A stretch of DNA of 64,000 bases, from the NCBI GenBank assembly GCA_963733065.1, contig CAVTBT010000002.1:252613-316612 (forward strand), given 5' to 3'. Each line of letters begins with the position of its first letter. The stretch's first letter is position 1. This stretch comes from CAVTBT01 sp963733065. Lineage in GTDB: Bacteria; Actinomycetota; Thermoleophilia; Gaiellales; Gaiellaceae. This document shows, one piece after another, positions 23,891-32,780 of this stretch. A model generated the notes under the pieces. It was not told where the DNA came from, searched no databases, and saw only the letters and a list, made by a program, of their open reading frames with translations. A program made the translations under genes and the position numbers.

Positions 23891-25350
23891 CTCCGAGCAC
23901 GATCGACATTGCTCGCCGCGAAGCAACGCTGACACACGAGCAGCTCGACGACCTCGCGGCCAGCCTCGACGGTTCACTGCTGAGCGAGGGAGACGAGGGC
24001 TGGGAGGAGGCCGTGCTGATCTGGAACGGCAGGGCGGCGACGCTTCCCGCGCTGGTCGTCCAGCCGACGTCGGCAGCCGACGTCGCGGCCGCCGTCACGT
24101 TCGCCCGCGACCACGGCCTGCTGGTGAGCGTCAAGGGCGGCGGCCACAACATCGCCGGCACCGCGATCGCCGAGGGCGGGCTCACCCTCGACATGTCCCG
24201 CATGGCCGAGGTCACCGTCGACGCCGAGGCGAGGATCGCGCACGTCGGTCCCGGCTGCCGATTGCAGGATGTCGACCGCGCAACGCAGGCGCATGGGCTC
24301 GCGACCGTGCTCGGCTTCTACTCCGAAGTCGGCGTGGCCGGCCTGACGCTCGGCGGCGGGCTCGGCTATCTGACGCGGCGCTTCGGCTGGGCGGTCGACA
24401 ACCTGCGGGAGGTCGAGATCGTCACCGCCGACGGCACGATCCGCACCGCCAGCCGGGACGAGAACGCGGACCTCTTCTGGGGAGTCAGGGGCGGCGGCGG
24501 CAACTTCGGGGTCGTCACCCGGTTCAGCTTCCGTCTGCACGAGGTCGGCCCGACCGTCTACGGCGGGCTGATCGCGTGGCCGTTCGAGCGAGCGGACGAG
24601 ATTCTCCGCGCCTACCGGGCGATCACCATGGACGCGCCGCGGGAGCTCGCCGTCTGGCTGATCGCCCTCACCGCGCCCCCGGCGCCCTTCGTGCCGAAGG
24701 AGTGGCACGGCAAGAAGCTGTGCGCCATGGCCGTCTGCTACACCGGCGACCTGGCAGAGACCGAGGCCGTGCTGGCCCCGATCCGCGCCCTCCGCGATCC
24801 TGCCGTCGATCTCCTCCAGGAGCTGCCGTACACGGCGGTGCAGGCCCTGATCGACGGGACCGAGCCGAAGGGGATGCACTACTACTGGAAGACCGAGTTC
24901 CTCACCGAGCTGAGCAGCGACTTCCTTGCGATGCTGGCGGAGGTCTTCGCCACGTGCCCGATTCCGGGCGGCGAGCTCGGCATCCTCCATCTGGGCGGGG
25001 CGGTGAACGAGCTCGACGAGGACGACGGCGCCGTCGGCAACAGGGATGCCCGCTACGTCCTCGGCGTGCTGGGCATGTGGGAGCCGGACGAGCCGGACGG
25101 CGACGCCTTCGAGGAGTGGGTGCGGGATGCCTGGGGTCGGCTGCGGCCGTTCTCCACGGGCCGGACGTACATCAACTTCCAGACCGCCGACGAAGGCGAC
25201 GAGCGCGTTCGGGCGACCTACGGCGCCAACTACGAGCGGCTCGTCGAGCTCAAGCAGGCATACGACCCGGAGAACCTGTTCCGCTCGAACCGGAACATTC
25301 GGCCTCGCCGAGTCAGTCCTCGGGCTTCTCGCCTGCGTCCGCCATCTTGA
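23887..25350 (+). CDS. FAD-binding oxidoreductase, BBE/PCMH type
   Basis: This 487-residue enzyme has the vanillyl-alcohol-oxidase/PCMH FAD domain: VVQPTSAADVAAAV, SVKGGGHNIAG with His87 as the likely covalent 8alpha-histidyl flavin site, VGPGCRLQDVD, GVAGLTLGGGLGYLTRRFG and GVRGGGGNFGVVT. The C-terminal berberine-bridge element (RTYINFQ, YERLVELKQAYDPENLFR-N) closes it. The cysteinyl second flavin linkage seen in bicovalent members is absent. Substrates of such enzymes are alcohols, sugars or natural products. Overlap with the hydrolase gene suggests one operon under the LuxR protein. The last 38 bases overlap the convergent rtcB gene. Confidence 0.88.
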   Translation: MTPSTIDIARREATLTHEQLDDLAASLDGSLLSEGDEGWEEAVLIWNGRAATLPALVVQPTSAADVAAAVTFARDHGLLVSVKGGGHNIAGTAIAEGGLTLDMSRMAEVTVDAEARIAHVGPGCRLQDVDRATQAHGLATVLGFYSEVGVAGLTLGGGLGYLTRRFGWAVDNLREVEIVTADGTIRTASRDENADLFWGVRGGGGNFGVVTRFSFRLHEVGPTVYGGLIAWPFERADEILRAYRAITMDAPRELAVWLIALTAPPAPFVPKEWHGKKLCAMAVCYTGDLAETEAVLAPIRALRDPAVDLLQELPYTAVQALIDGTEPKGMHYYWKTEFLTELSSDFLAMLAEVFATCPIPGGELGILHLGGAVNELDEDDGAVGNRDARYVLGVLGMWEPDEPDGDAFEEWVRDAWGRLRPFSTGRTYINFQTADEGDERVRATYGANYERLVELKQAYDPENLFRSNRNIRPRRVSPRASRLRPPS

Positions 25351-26725
25351 CGATGCGCGGGTCGAAGCGGGCGATCGTCTCGACCAGTTCCGTCTGAGCG
25401 GCCATGACCTGATGAATGTCCTTGTAGGCGCCCGGCACCTCGTCCAGCCCGGCCGATAGCAGAGTGACCTTCGCTTCCTCGAGCTGCGGGCGGACATGCG
25501 CCCAGCGAAAGGTGTTCCTGGCCTGCGTGCGACTCATCGCGCGACCGGCGCCGTGGGATGCGGAACGCAGCGACTCGGAGTTGCCCTTGCCGCGCACGAC
25601 GAAGCCGGGCGTCGCCATCGACCCGGGGATGACGCCGAGCACCCCGTCGGCGGCAGGTGTCGCACCCTTGCGGTGGACGATCAGCTCGCGATCTCCGTGC
25701 CGCTCCTTCCAGGCGAAGTTGTGGTGGTTCTCGATCGAGAGCGGCACGTCTGCCTTCAGCGCCCGCGCGATCTTGTGGTGAATCAGCTCGTGGTTCGCGG
25801 CTGCGTACAGGCCCATCAGCTCCATTGCGCTCCAGTACTCCTGGCCGGGCTCCGAGTCGAGGTCGAGCCAGGCGAGCCTGCGCAGCTCGGCCGGCAGCTC
25901 AGGATGTTGCTGCTCCGCCACCTTCGAGTAGTGGCCGGCGATCTGGGCTCCCGCCCCGCGCGAGCCGGAGTGCGAGACGAGCGCCAGATACCGGCCCGCC
26001 GGCAGGCCGAGCGCGTCGTGCTCGAGGGACAGGGTCCCGAACTCGACGTAGTGGTTGCCCGAACCCGAGGATCCGAGCTGCCAGCCGGCCTTCTCGCGCA
26101 CCCGCTTGACCACGTCGGAGATCGTCCAGTCCTCATCCATGACCGCGTGGTCGTGCGGTGTCCCGAACTGGGCTCCCGTCCCGAACAGCGTTTCGCGCTC
26201 GAGCACCTTGCAGAGCCGGTCGTGCTGTGCCTCGATCGTCGCTGCCGGCAGATCGAACACGGTCAAGCGCATGCGGCAGGCGATGTCGACCCCGACCGCG
26301 TACGGGATGACGACGTTGTCGGTGGCGAGCACGCCTCCGATCGGCAGCCCGTAGCCCACGTGTGCGTCCGGCATCAGCGCGCCCGCAACCGAGACGGGAA
26401 GGTCGACCGCGTTCCGCATCTGCTGCTGCGCGGCGTCGTCGAGATCGGCGCCGAAGCTCGTCCACGGCGCCGGCGCCTCACGCGGCACGAACGACGCGCG
26501 CACGGTGCGCTGATCGACGATCGCGGTGGCGACCACGCCGAGCTGCACGTCCTCCGTGTACGCCTCCGGGTCGGCGATCACCTTGCCGAGCATCTCCAAC
26601 GTCGACTCGGGCCCGAGGTCGCGCTCGAGCTCGCCGCCGACGGCCAACGCGACACCAACCGCCGGCCCCGGCTCGAGGCCGAGAGCGATCAGCTGGCCGC
26701 CCTTGATCGCCGCCGCGGCCTCCAA
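25313..26725 (-). CDS. rtcB: RtcB family RNA ligase-like protein
   Basis: The 470-residue protein matches RtcB: a short N-terminal LIALGLEPGPAVG element found in one RtcB subgroup, then GALMPDAHVGYGLPIGGV, the metal/Cys segment VGVDIACRMRL, GSSGSGNHYVEFG, SHSGSRGAGAQIA, ENHHNFAWKE and the GMP-accepting histidine in SASHGAGRAMSRTQA. RtcB ligates 2',3'-cyclic phosphate or 3'-phosphate RNA ends to 5'-OH with GTP and Mn2+. TTG 26725 is the first standard start after an in-frame stop. No archease or RtcA gene is nearby. It converges on the flavin oxidase gene. Confidence 0.9.
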   Translation of the reverse strand: MEAAAAIKGGQLIALGLEPGPAVGVALAVGGELERDLGPESTLEMLGKVIADPEAYTEDVQLGVVATAIVDQRTVRASFVPREAPAPWTSFGADLDDAAQQQMRNAVDLPVSVAGALMPDAHVGYGLPIGGVLATDNVVIPYAVGVDIACRMRLTVFDLPAATIEAQHDRLCKVLERETLFGTGAQFGTPHDHAVMDEDWTISDVVKRVREKAGWQLGSSGSGNHYVEFGTLSLEHDALGLPAGRYLALVSHSGSRGAGAQIAGHYSKVAEQQHPELPAELRRLAWLDLDSEPGQEYWSAMELMGLYAAANHELIHHKIARALKADVPLSIENHHNFAWKERHGDRELIVHRKGATPAADGVLGVIPGSMATPGFVVRGKGNSESLRSASHGAGRAMSRTQARNTFRWAHVRPQLEEAKVTLLSAGLDEVPGAYKDIHQVMAAQTELVETIARFDPRIVKMADAGEKPED

Positions 26726-26951
26726 GCGGCGCTTGCGCGCGCGTGCCTTCGCGTGTTGTTTCTTGCGTCCGATCGTTCCGTTCCGATCTCTCTCGTGGAG
26801 CCGGGCATTCTCCTGACGGCGACGCCCGGTCGCATGGGCCGAAAGGGGGATCCTGCCGCGCGGCAGACGTCAATGGCCGCCGGTCAGCGTCTCGCGAAGC
26901 TGGTAGGTGTCTGTGTCGTGACCAGACGTCTCGGCGCTCGTAGGGATTGCG

Positions 26952-27416
26952 GTGGCATCGCTCACCCTCGCCGGAGCTGCTCTCGGGCTGCCGCGCTTTT
27001 CCCTCGCAGCCCGATCGTCGCCGGCGGGCGGCAGCACCCAGGCCGAGCTGTACGACGTACGCGTCGCATGTCATCCGACTTTCGATCGCTTCGTCGTCCG
27101 CGCACGCTTCGAGGCGCCCGGCTACAGCGTCGGGTACGTACCGCGCGTCATCCACGACTCGTCGGGCCTGGTCGTTCGGTTGCTCGGCTCGAAGCGGCTC
27201 AGGGTGGTGCTGCGTCCGGCTCGAGCGCACACGGTCTCCGGGGTGTCCCTTACGCCAACCGTCCTGACGCCGCGCTGCGCTCAGCTCCGTCAGGTGAGGA
27301 GCGCAGGCGACTTCGAGGGCGTCGTGACCTACGGGATCGGCATCGGCCAGCTGAAACCGTTCCGCGTCTTCCGGCTGACGAACCCGACACGCGTCGTGAT
27401 CGACATCCAGCACTGA
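26952..27416 (+). CDS. AMIN-like domain secreted protein
   Basis: A 154-residue product with a hydrophobic N-terminus (VASLTLAGAALGLPRFSLAA) and a small beta-sandwich resembling the AMIN-like domain: YDVRVACHPTFDRFVVRARF, GYSVGYVPRV, a variable strand block, and the C-terminal LKPFRVFRLTNPTRVVIDIQH signature. Such domains bind cell-wall or surface polymers. GTG 26952 is the first possible start after a stop and gives a signal without basic residues, so part of the true start may be missing. It is divergent from rtcB. Confidence 0.65.
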   Translation: MASLTLAGAALGLPRFSLAARSSPAGGSTQAELYDVRVACHPTFDRFVVRARFEAPGYSVGYVPRVIHDSSGLVVRLLGSKRLRVVLRPARAHTVSGVSLTPTVLTPRCAQLRQVRSAGDFEGVVTYGIGIGQLKPFRVFRLTNPTRVVIDIQH

Positions 27417-27459
27417 CGCGCCGGGATTGGGAGCGTCGAGCGCGACAGCGGCACCTGCC

Positions 27460-27885
27460 TCAAACCGTGATCTTCTCCAGCACCGCGTCGATGCGCGCAA
27501 AGCCCTGCTTCGCGCCCTCCTCGACGCCGTACTGCATGGTCGTGTCTCGCTGCTCGGTCGTCTCGAAGAGCATCGTCTGGGTCAGCCTCGTCTGCTCACC
27601 GAGATCCTCGAACTCGAGCGTCTGCAGGTGGTTCTGGAACGTCTGCACGAGGCGCGCCGGCGGCTCGACCTCGCGGAACTCGCCCTCGACCACACCGTGC
27701 GCGGTGCGGAACCGGTAGGTGCCGCCGGGACGGACGTCCATCTCCTCGACGACGGTGCCGTCGCCCCACCACTCGGGGATCAGCTCCGGATTCGTCCAGA
27801 TGGAGAAGACGTGCGCGCGCGGTGCGTCGAAGATCCGCTCGACGCGGATCTCGAGCTCGTTGGGAGTGGTGACGGTGGTGCTCAT
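27460..27885 (-). CDS. SRPBCC/AHSA1 family protein
   Basis: The 141-residue protein has the START-like AHSA1 fold: LEIRVERIFDAPRAHVFSIWTNPELIPEWWG, the GGTYRFR strand, EVEPPARLVQTF and TRLTQTMLFET, ending in a long C-terminal helix. ATG 27885 is preceded by AAAGGAG inside the end of the ArsR gene, and the two overlap by four bases. Such ArsR-SRPBCC pairs are common in actinobacteria; the SRPBCC protein probably binds a hydrophobic ligand. Regulation by the co-encoded ArsR protein is likely. Confidence 0.88.
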   Translation of the reverse strand: MSTTVTTPNELEIRVERIFDAPRAHVFSIWTNPELIPEWWGDGTVVEEMDVRPGGTYRFRTAHGVVEGEFREVEPPARLVQTFQNHLQTLEFEDLGEQTRLTQTMLFETTEQRDTTMQYGVEEGAKQGFARIDAVLEKITV

Positions 27886-28193
27886 CGTGCTCCTTTCGTG
27901 CGTTGGACGACCTGCGCGAAGCGGTCGAGCCGCTGCAGCCACGTGCTGATGCCCTCGAAGGCATAGGGCACGAGTGCGCATCTGCGGGCACGGCCGACCT
28001 TCTCCGTGGCGACGAGGTTCGCCTCCTCGAGCAGCCGGATGTGCTTCTTCATCCCGGTCAGCGACATGCCGAACGGCTCGGCGAGCTCGCTGATCGTCGC
28101 GCTGCCGGCGCCGAGCCGTTCGAGCACGGCGCGCCTGGTCGGGTCGGCGAGGGCCGCGAACGCGAGGTCGACGGTCGCTTGATACTGAACCAT
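27882..28193 (-). CDS. ArsR family transcriptional regulator
   Basis: This 103-residue winged-helix protein has the ArsR layout: LAFAALADPTRRAVLERLGAG, the recognition region ISELAEPFGMSLTGMKKHIRLLEEANLV and the wing VGRARRCALV. No metal-binding cysteine pair is present, so it is not a metal sensor of the ArsR/SmtB kind. ATG 28193 sits inside a perfect inverted repeat, indicating autorepression. It is the first gene of the ArsR-SRPBCC operon. A GTG/ATG further upstream would run through the promoter. Confidence 0.9.
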   Translation of the reverse strand: MVQYQATVDLAFAALADPTRRAVLERLGAGSATISELAEPFGMSLTGMKKHIRLLEEANLVATEKVGRARRCALVPYAFEGISTWLQRLDRFAQVVQRTKGAR

Positions 28194-28229
28194 TGAGTTC
28201 AGTATTACAGACCTATCCGGAATGGGCAA
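28182..28229 (-). promoter_or_regulatory. Promoter and palindromic operator of the ArsR-SRPBCC operon
   Basis: The inverted repeat ATACTGAAC (28182-28190) / GTTCAGTAT (28197-28205), six bases apart, covers the ArsR start codon. Just upstream on the minus strand lie TTGCCC (28229-28224) and TAATAC (28207-28202) with a 16-base spacer, a good sigma-70-type promoter. The operator overlaps the -10 box and transcription start, which fits repression by the encoded ArsR protein. Confidence 0.75.
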
Positions 28230-28365
28230 ATGAGTTCGGCGCACGGCTGACGTGTCGCCGCGACGTGATCCGAAACGGGCGGATCAGCGACCGTCGTGCC
28301 GGAAGCCATTCGAACGTCGTGCAGCTGCTCTAGGAAGAGGCGTTTCTCTCAATGATCGGAAGCAG

Positions 28366-28737
28366 TCAGCTGTTCGCGAAGAACAGCTCGCGGCCGACGC
28401 GCGCCTCGATACGGAGATATCGCCAAAGCCGGTGCGGGCCGATCGGCGTGTCGCGAACGATGTTGCAGACGGCGGCGACGGCATCGAGGTCAGGCACATC
28501 CGCGAGGATGTAGGCCGTCCAGGGCCAGTTCGGCGCATTGCCGACCATGAGCTGGTCGTCGTCCAACGTGCCGATGACCGTGATTCCGAAGCGTCCGCTC
28601 AGGTCCTCGAACGCCGCCTGGATCGCCGGGATGATCTCGGGGAGCAGGCGTGCCTCCTCGTCGAAGAACGTCTGCTGAACACCGATGCAGAAGAGAACGC
28701 GCAGCGAGCTGTTGTTCCGGGTGCGGTAGTCGGCCAT
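28366..28737 (-). CDS. Conserved small protein of unknown function (123 aa)
   Basis: A soluble alpha/beta protein with a strand RVLFCIGVQ, a helix IIPAIQAAFEDLSGRFG, strand ITVIGTLDDDQLMVG, the NAPNWPWTAYILADVPDLDAVAAVCN segment (abridged) and a basic end YLRIEARVGRELFF. The alternating pattern suggests a ferredoxin-like (dimeric alpha-beta barrel) fold, as in small IacB-like or YciI-like proteins, but I do not recognise it with confidence. It lies downstream of the ArsR promoter region on the same strand but is not linked by overlap to a neighbour. Confidence 0.7.
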   Translation of the reverse strand: MADYRTRNNSSLRVLFCIGVQQTFFDEEARLLPEIIPAIQAAFEDLSGRFGITVIGTLDDDQLMVGNAPNWPWTAYILADVPDLDAVAAVCNIVRDTPIGPHRLWRYLRIEARVGRELFFANS

Positions 28738-28774
28738 GTCGAACAGCTCTCTCCCGGTGTCGGGTCGCGCCCGG

Positions 28775-28829
28775 CCAGAAGCGGCTGAGCGCGCTCCCGA
28801 CGCCGCGGGACCGCGTTCAGCCGCTCTGG
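28775..28829 (-). terminator. Strong hairpin between the sugar-binding protein and the 123-aa gene
   Basis: CCAGAAGCGGCTGAGCGCG (28775-28793) pairs with CGCGTTCAGCCGCTCTGG (28812-28829) with one bulge and one G-U pair. It begins 16 bases after the stop of the sugar-binding protein (minus strand) and has no T run. It is probably the terminator of that transporter operon. Confidence 0.55.
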
Positions 28830-28845
28830 AGTCGCGGGCGAGGAC

Positions 28846-30048
28846 TTACTTGATACCGAACTCCTTTCTCCACTTCGTCATGAAGTACGTCTGGTAGTCG
28901 GGCCCGTAAACAGGGATGGTCGCGCCGAAGTTCCTGACGTTCCTGCGGTCGATCACGTACGGCCGCATGAACGGCAGCTTGTATTTCTTGTAGATGGTTG
29001 CGGTGCTGGCGAGCGGCGTCTTGCGGGTCAGGTTCTGGAACACCTGATCCATTCCGACCCAGACCGACGACAGCCACGGGCAGTCGGAGACAGCGTCGAT
29101 GGTGCCGGCGCGGATACCGGAGATCGCCTGCGGGTTAGCGTAAAGACCCGCGACGACCGTCTTGCGGTTGGAGCCCTGCGCTCTTCGCACTTCCTGCGCC
29201 ATGAGCGGCAGGCAGAAGTCGCAGAGCGTCCACATGCCTGCCAGGTCGGAGTTCTGCTGCAGCGCCTGCCGCGACGTGTTCAGCGTGTCCTGAACCGCGT
29301 TGGACAGATCGAGGTCGTGATTGTTGAGATCGACGTCGCCTGCAGCGGCCACGTCCCGGGCCAACTGCCTCCCCGAGTTTGCGCTGGCGATGCCGACCGT
29401 CGGTGCGCCGATCGCGAACAGCTTCAGTGGCCGGTCGCTGCTCTTGGCTCGCATGGTCCTGAACAGGTACGTGTCGATGATCCTCGCGAGCGCGAAGCCG
29501 TCCGTGCCGTAGTCTCGAAGTCCTCTCGCCGGTACGACACCGCTCACGACGCTGATCCAGGGGATGCCTCGTCTGACGGCGTCGTTGTAGCCCGAACCCA
29601 TGGCGCCCGTGTTCGTGCTGACCGAGAAGACGACCGCTGGGTTCTGCGCAACGATCGACGTCGCGCACTGGGCTACCTTCTGGGGATCGAAGTTCGGGTC
29701 GCAGACGGCGACCTTCCAGCCGAAGAGCTTCGCGATCTGACGGGCCGTCGCCAGGACGCCGATGCTCTGTGAGGACGTTCCCGAGAGCTGGATGACGCCG
29801 ATCGTTCTGCCCCTGGGCACCGAGACCCGCGCTTTCGCATCGGCGTTGCCCGCTCTCCGCGCGGCCCCGGTGCTCGCCGCGTTCCCGGCATAGATGTAGC
29901 CGCCGACAGGCGTAGCCTGCTCCTTGTTGGCGCGGGCGCCTCCAGGGCCGGCGGACAGCGCTGCAACCAAAGCAGACGCCGCGATGAGAACCGCGAACAC
30001 AGTGACCTTGGCAGTCCTGCGTCGGGCCCGGTTGGTCGGTTGACGCAT
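28846..30048 (-). CDS. Sugar ABC transporter substrate-binding protein (RbsB-like)
   Basis: The 400-residue exported protein has a basic N-terminus and a hydrophobic core (TVFAVLIAASALVAALSAG) followed by a periplasmic-binding-protein type 1 fold: RTIGVIQLSGTSSQSIGVL, DPNFDPQKVAQCATSIVAQNPAVV, TNTGAMGSGYNDAVRRGIPWISV and WTLCDFCLPLMAQEV. ATG 30048 is eight bases from AGGAGGG. It follows the RbsC-like permease gene by about 195 bases. The associated ATPase upstream is a remnant, so the importer may be inactive or borrow another ATPase. The substrate is unknown. Confidence 0.85.
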   Translation of the reverse strand: MRQPTNRARRRTAKVTVFAVLIAASALVAALSAGPGGARANKEQATPVGGYIYAGNAASTGAARRAGNADAKARVSVPRGRTIGVIQLSGTSSQSIGVLATARQIAKLFGWKVAVCDPNFDPQKVAQCATSIVAQNPAVVFSVSTNTGAMGSGYNDAVRRGIPWISVVSGVVPARGLRDYGTDGFALARIIDTYLFRTMRAKSSDRPLKLFAIGAPTVGIASANSGRQLARDVAAAGDVDLNNHDLDLSNAVQDTLNTSRQALQQNSDLAGMWTLCDFCLPLMAQEVRRAQGSNRKTVVAGLYANPQAISGIRAGTIDAVSDCPWLSSVWVGMDQVFQNLTRKTPLASTATIYKKYKLPFMRPYVIDRRNVRNFGATIPVYGPDYQTYFMTKWRKEFGIK

Positions 30049-30242
30049 GTGCACTTCCCTCCTGTTCGGATCATGCTGGCTCCTTGGCGCACCCTTCCGA
30101 ATTCAGCGCTGCACCGTCAAGAAGTCGGTTGGGTGCGGGTTCCTCGGTCGCATGCGATCAGGCTTGGCTCGCGCGCACCGCCTTTCTCGGGCGGCCGGCT
30201 GCCCGTGCGTGGCTCGCGGACGGCGGTGTGCTGCGTCGCTCG

Positions 30243-31267
30243 TCAACGGTGATCCTCTGCGCGCGTGAGCCGCGAGACGAGGACAGCGGCGACGAGGATG
30301 CCGCCCTGGATCATTTGAACGATGGGTCCGGCGAGGTTCAGGATCGTGAGACCTGTACCGACCATCTGCAAGTAGAGCGCGCCGAGCGCAGTGCCGAGAG
30401 GCGTGAAGACGCCGACGCGGAACATGCTCGATCCGAGGAACGCCGCCGCGTAGGCCGGCAGCAAGAGCCCTACCCCGGTATTGGGATTCGCGGCGCCCGC
30501 ACTCGAGTTGATGAGGATGCCGGCGATCGCGGCAGCAGCGCCGACGAGGGCGAATCCCGTGGCGCGGAGTCGCTGCACGCGGACACCGGCGAGCCGCGCC
30601 GCTTCCGGGTTGCCGCCGATCGCGTACATGTACCGGCCTTGCTCTGTGTTGCGGAGGAAGAGGTGGGCCGCAATGAGAATGCCCAGGCCGATGAACACCT
30701 GGTTGGAGAAGCCGAGGAAGGTACCGCTCGCAAGCTCGATGAACGACTGCGGGATGCCGAGGTAGACGCTCTGGCTGTCGACGATCTGCAGGGCGAGGCC
30801 GGCGAAGACCGTCCCGGTCGCGATCGTGAGGATGAACGAGGGCAGTCGGACGTACGCGATCAGCACACCGTTGGCGAGGCCGAGAAGCGCTCCGATCGCG
30901 ATCGTCGTGAAGACCGCGAGGATCCAGTTCATCCCGACCCACTCGCTCGAGACGAGCACGACAACGATCGTCGCGCAGAGGCTGATCATCCTCCCGACCG
31001 AGAGGTCGTAATCGTTCATGGCGAGCACAGCGGTGATGCTGAGCGCGACGATCATCAGAGGGACGCAGTCGCGCAAGATCCCTTGATCGTGAGCTCGGTG
31101 AAGAACGAGTCGGAGCGCAGAACGCTGAAGATGACGAAGGTGAGGACGATCGCCAGCGGAACGCGAAGCGAGCGATCTGCTGCGAAAGTGAGGCGCTCCG
31201 GGTGCGCGCTCGGCACTCGGCGACGAGCGGGGCCGGCGGCCGCTGCTGCGTCTGACTCGGCTGTCAC
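30243..31267 (-). pseudogene. RbsC-like sugar ABC permease, one frameshift near the N-terminus
   Basis: The N-terminal ~65 residues (from GTG 31267: ESDAAAAAGPARRR, first membrane helix LAIVLTFVIFSVL, FFTELTIKG) are in one frame. The remaining 278 residues (from DCVPLMIVALSITAV through the conserved DLSVGRMISL and GNPEAARLAGVRV loop to 30243) are in another. One base is missing at about 31070-31076. Apart from this, the permease of the branched monosaccharide (CUT2) family is complete. The C-terminal part would be translated only from an internal start. The ATPase remnant runs into its start. Confidence 0.78.
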
Positions 31268-31600
31268 CGGCCGCTCCCGCCTGCTGCTCTGGTTGTTCGC
31301 TGGCTCATCCCGGTACGCGAGCCGGATCAGCGCATCGTCGGTGATCGCGCGTCCAGAGATCTCGCCGGACACGGTCTTCTCGTGCAGCGCCACGATCTCT
31401 CGTGCAGACTGCCTGAAGCTCGGCGAAGTCGGAGCAGATCACGACAATTGCTTTGCTCTCCGCGGCGAGCTCGCGGATCAACGTGACGATCTCGGCCTTC
31501 GCGCTCACGTGACACTCTGGGTCGGCTCGTGAAGATCAGGATTCGCCGCTGCGATGCAGCCACCTCGCAAGCATCAGGCTGGTGATCTGCGGGCTCAACT
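31268..31600 (-). pseudogene. Remnant of an RbsA-like sugar ABC ATPase (C-terminal fragment)
   Basis: Only the end of the second nucleotide-binding domain is recognisable, spread over three frames: LSPQITSLMLARWL (family LSGGNQQKVVLARWL), SAKAEIVTLIRELAAESKAIVVICSDFAELQAV (abridged), then ALHEKTVSGEISGRAITDDALIRLAY. The Walker A half and the first domain are missing. The fragment ends in a rearrangement junction near 31600, immediately followed by a fragment of hydantoinase B on the other strand. This is true decay, not a single error. Confidence 0.7.
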
Positions 31601-31611
31601 CGGCGCGTTGA

Positions 31612-32780
31612 GTTGGAGCAGCGCACCTCACCGCGCTCGTCCGCAAGTACGGGGCGGACGTGGTGAAGGCGTGCGTCGGTGCTCTGCTCAACGTCGCTGA
31701 GCAACAGATGCGCAGGCGCATCGCTGAGCTGCCGATGGCACATTCAGCGGCAGCCGGCTCGTGAGGACCTCGAGCACGGTCTCGGCGATCTGGAGATCGG
31801 CGTGACAGCGGTGATCGCGGAGACAGCATTCGCGTGGAGCTCTCCGCTCAGCATCAGATTCTCTTCTACACGAACTCCTATCGCGCAATACGACGAGCGC
31901 TGTGTACCTCGGGCTGATCATGTTCCTCCAGCCGACCGCGTTCAACGAAGGGATGTACTGTCCGGTCGAGATCGACTACGGCCCGCGGGTTCGCTCGTGA
32001 ACGCCGCGGAGCCTGCGCCGCACGTTGCCTGTACAACGTGTCCGGCCGAGACGATCACCGACGCCGTCCGGGACACGCTCAGCGTCGCCTATCCGGATCG
32101 AGCCGTCGCCGGCTGGGGTCACTGCTCGGCGGTGAACTGCGCCGGATTGGACTTTCGTAGCGACACGGAGTATGTCCACATGATGGTCTCCTGCCTCATG
32201 TGCGGGGCCGGCGCGGTCGGCGGCATCATGGACGGCTGGCACGGCGTCGGGCCGCAGGCGGGCCTGGGTGGTGGCGCTGCCGGCGACATGGAGCTGATCG
32301 AGTATCAGTACCCGCTGCTGGTCCATCGTTACGGCTTCGCCACCGATTCCGCGAACCCGGGCGAGTGGCGAGGCGGCTCCGGACTGGTTCACGAGGTGGA
32401 GGCGCTCGACCACCGCATGACCGCGGTCGTCTGAGGTGCAGGCCGCAAGTTCCCGGCCTCGAGCGTCGCTAGCGGAGGGTCGTCTCGGCCACAGCTGAAG
32501 GTTGGCTCCAGTCGAGATCGTCCGTGAAGACGGCGCGGTCGAGCAGGTAACGGAGAACTGCGTGCTCACGCTCGAGCCGGGGGAGCGCTTCATCACACGC
32601 AGCGCCGGAGGAGGGTCGGTCGGCGACGCATTCGTGAGAGACCCGGAGCTGGTCCGCGGCGATGTCCTCGAGGGCTTCGTATCGGTCGCCGCGGCTCGTG
32701 AGGAGTACGGCGTTGTCCTCGACGACGCGCTGGCCGTGGACGAGGAGGCGACGTTCGCGCTACGCGCGCGGCCTCGCTGA
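31612..32780 (+). pseudogene. Hydantoinase B/oxoprolinase family protein, N-terminally truncated and frameshifted
   Basis: The remnant begins with VGAAHLTALVRKYGADVV, which lies about 200 residues into HyuB proteins. Frameshifts follow at about 31750, in 31800-31900 and at 31985, where FNEGMYCPVEIDYGPR passes into GSLVNAAEPAPHV. The 32000-32434 part (TCPAETITDAV, GGAAGDMELIEYQYPLLVHRYG, WRGGSGLVHEVEAL) reads well, then another break. The C-terminus (LTLEPGERFITRSAGGGSVGDAF, VSVAAAREEYGVVLDDAL) ends at 32780, overlapping the intact hyuA start. HyuB with HyuA carries out ATP-dependent hydrolysis of hydantoins, 5-oxoproline or acetone-like carboxylations. Confidence 0.8.

Noticed and set aside
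25496..27718. Very long plus-strand frame opposite rtcB
   Set aside because: Shadow of rtcB; translation is R/H-rich and carries no motif, and it runs through the AMIN-like gene in another frame.
31679..32434. An independent 251-residue gene start at 31679
   Set aside because: Only the second half matches hydantoinase B; the first half is out-of-frame translation of the same decayed gene.
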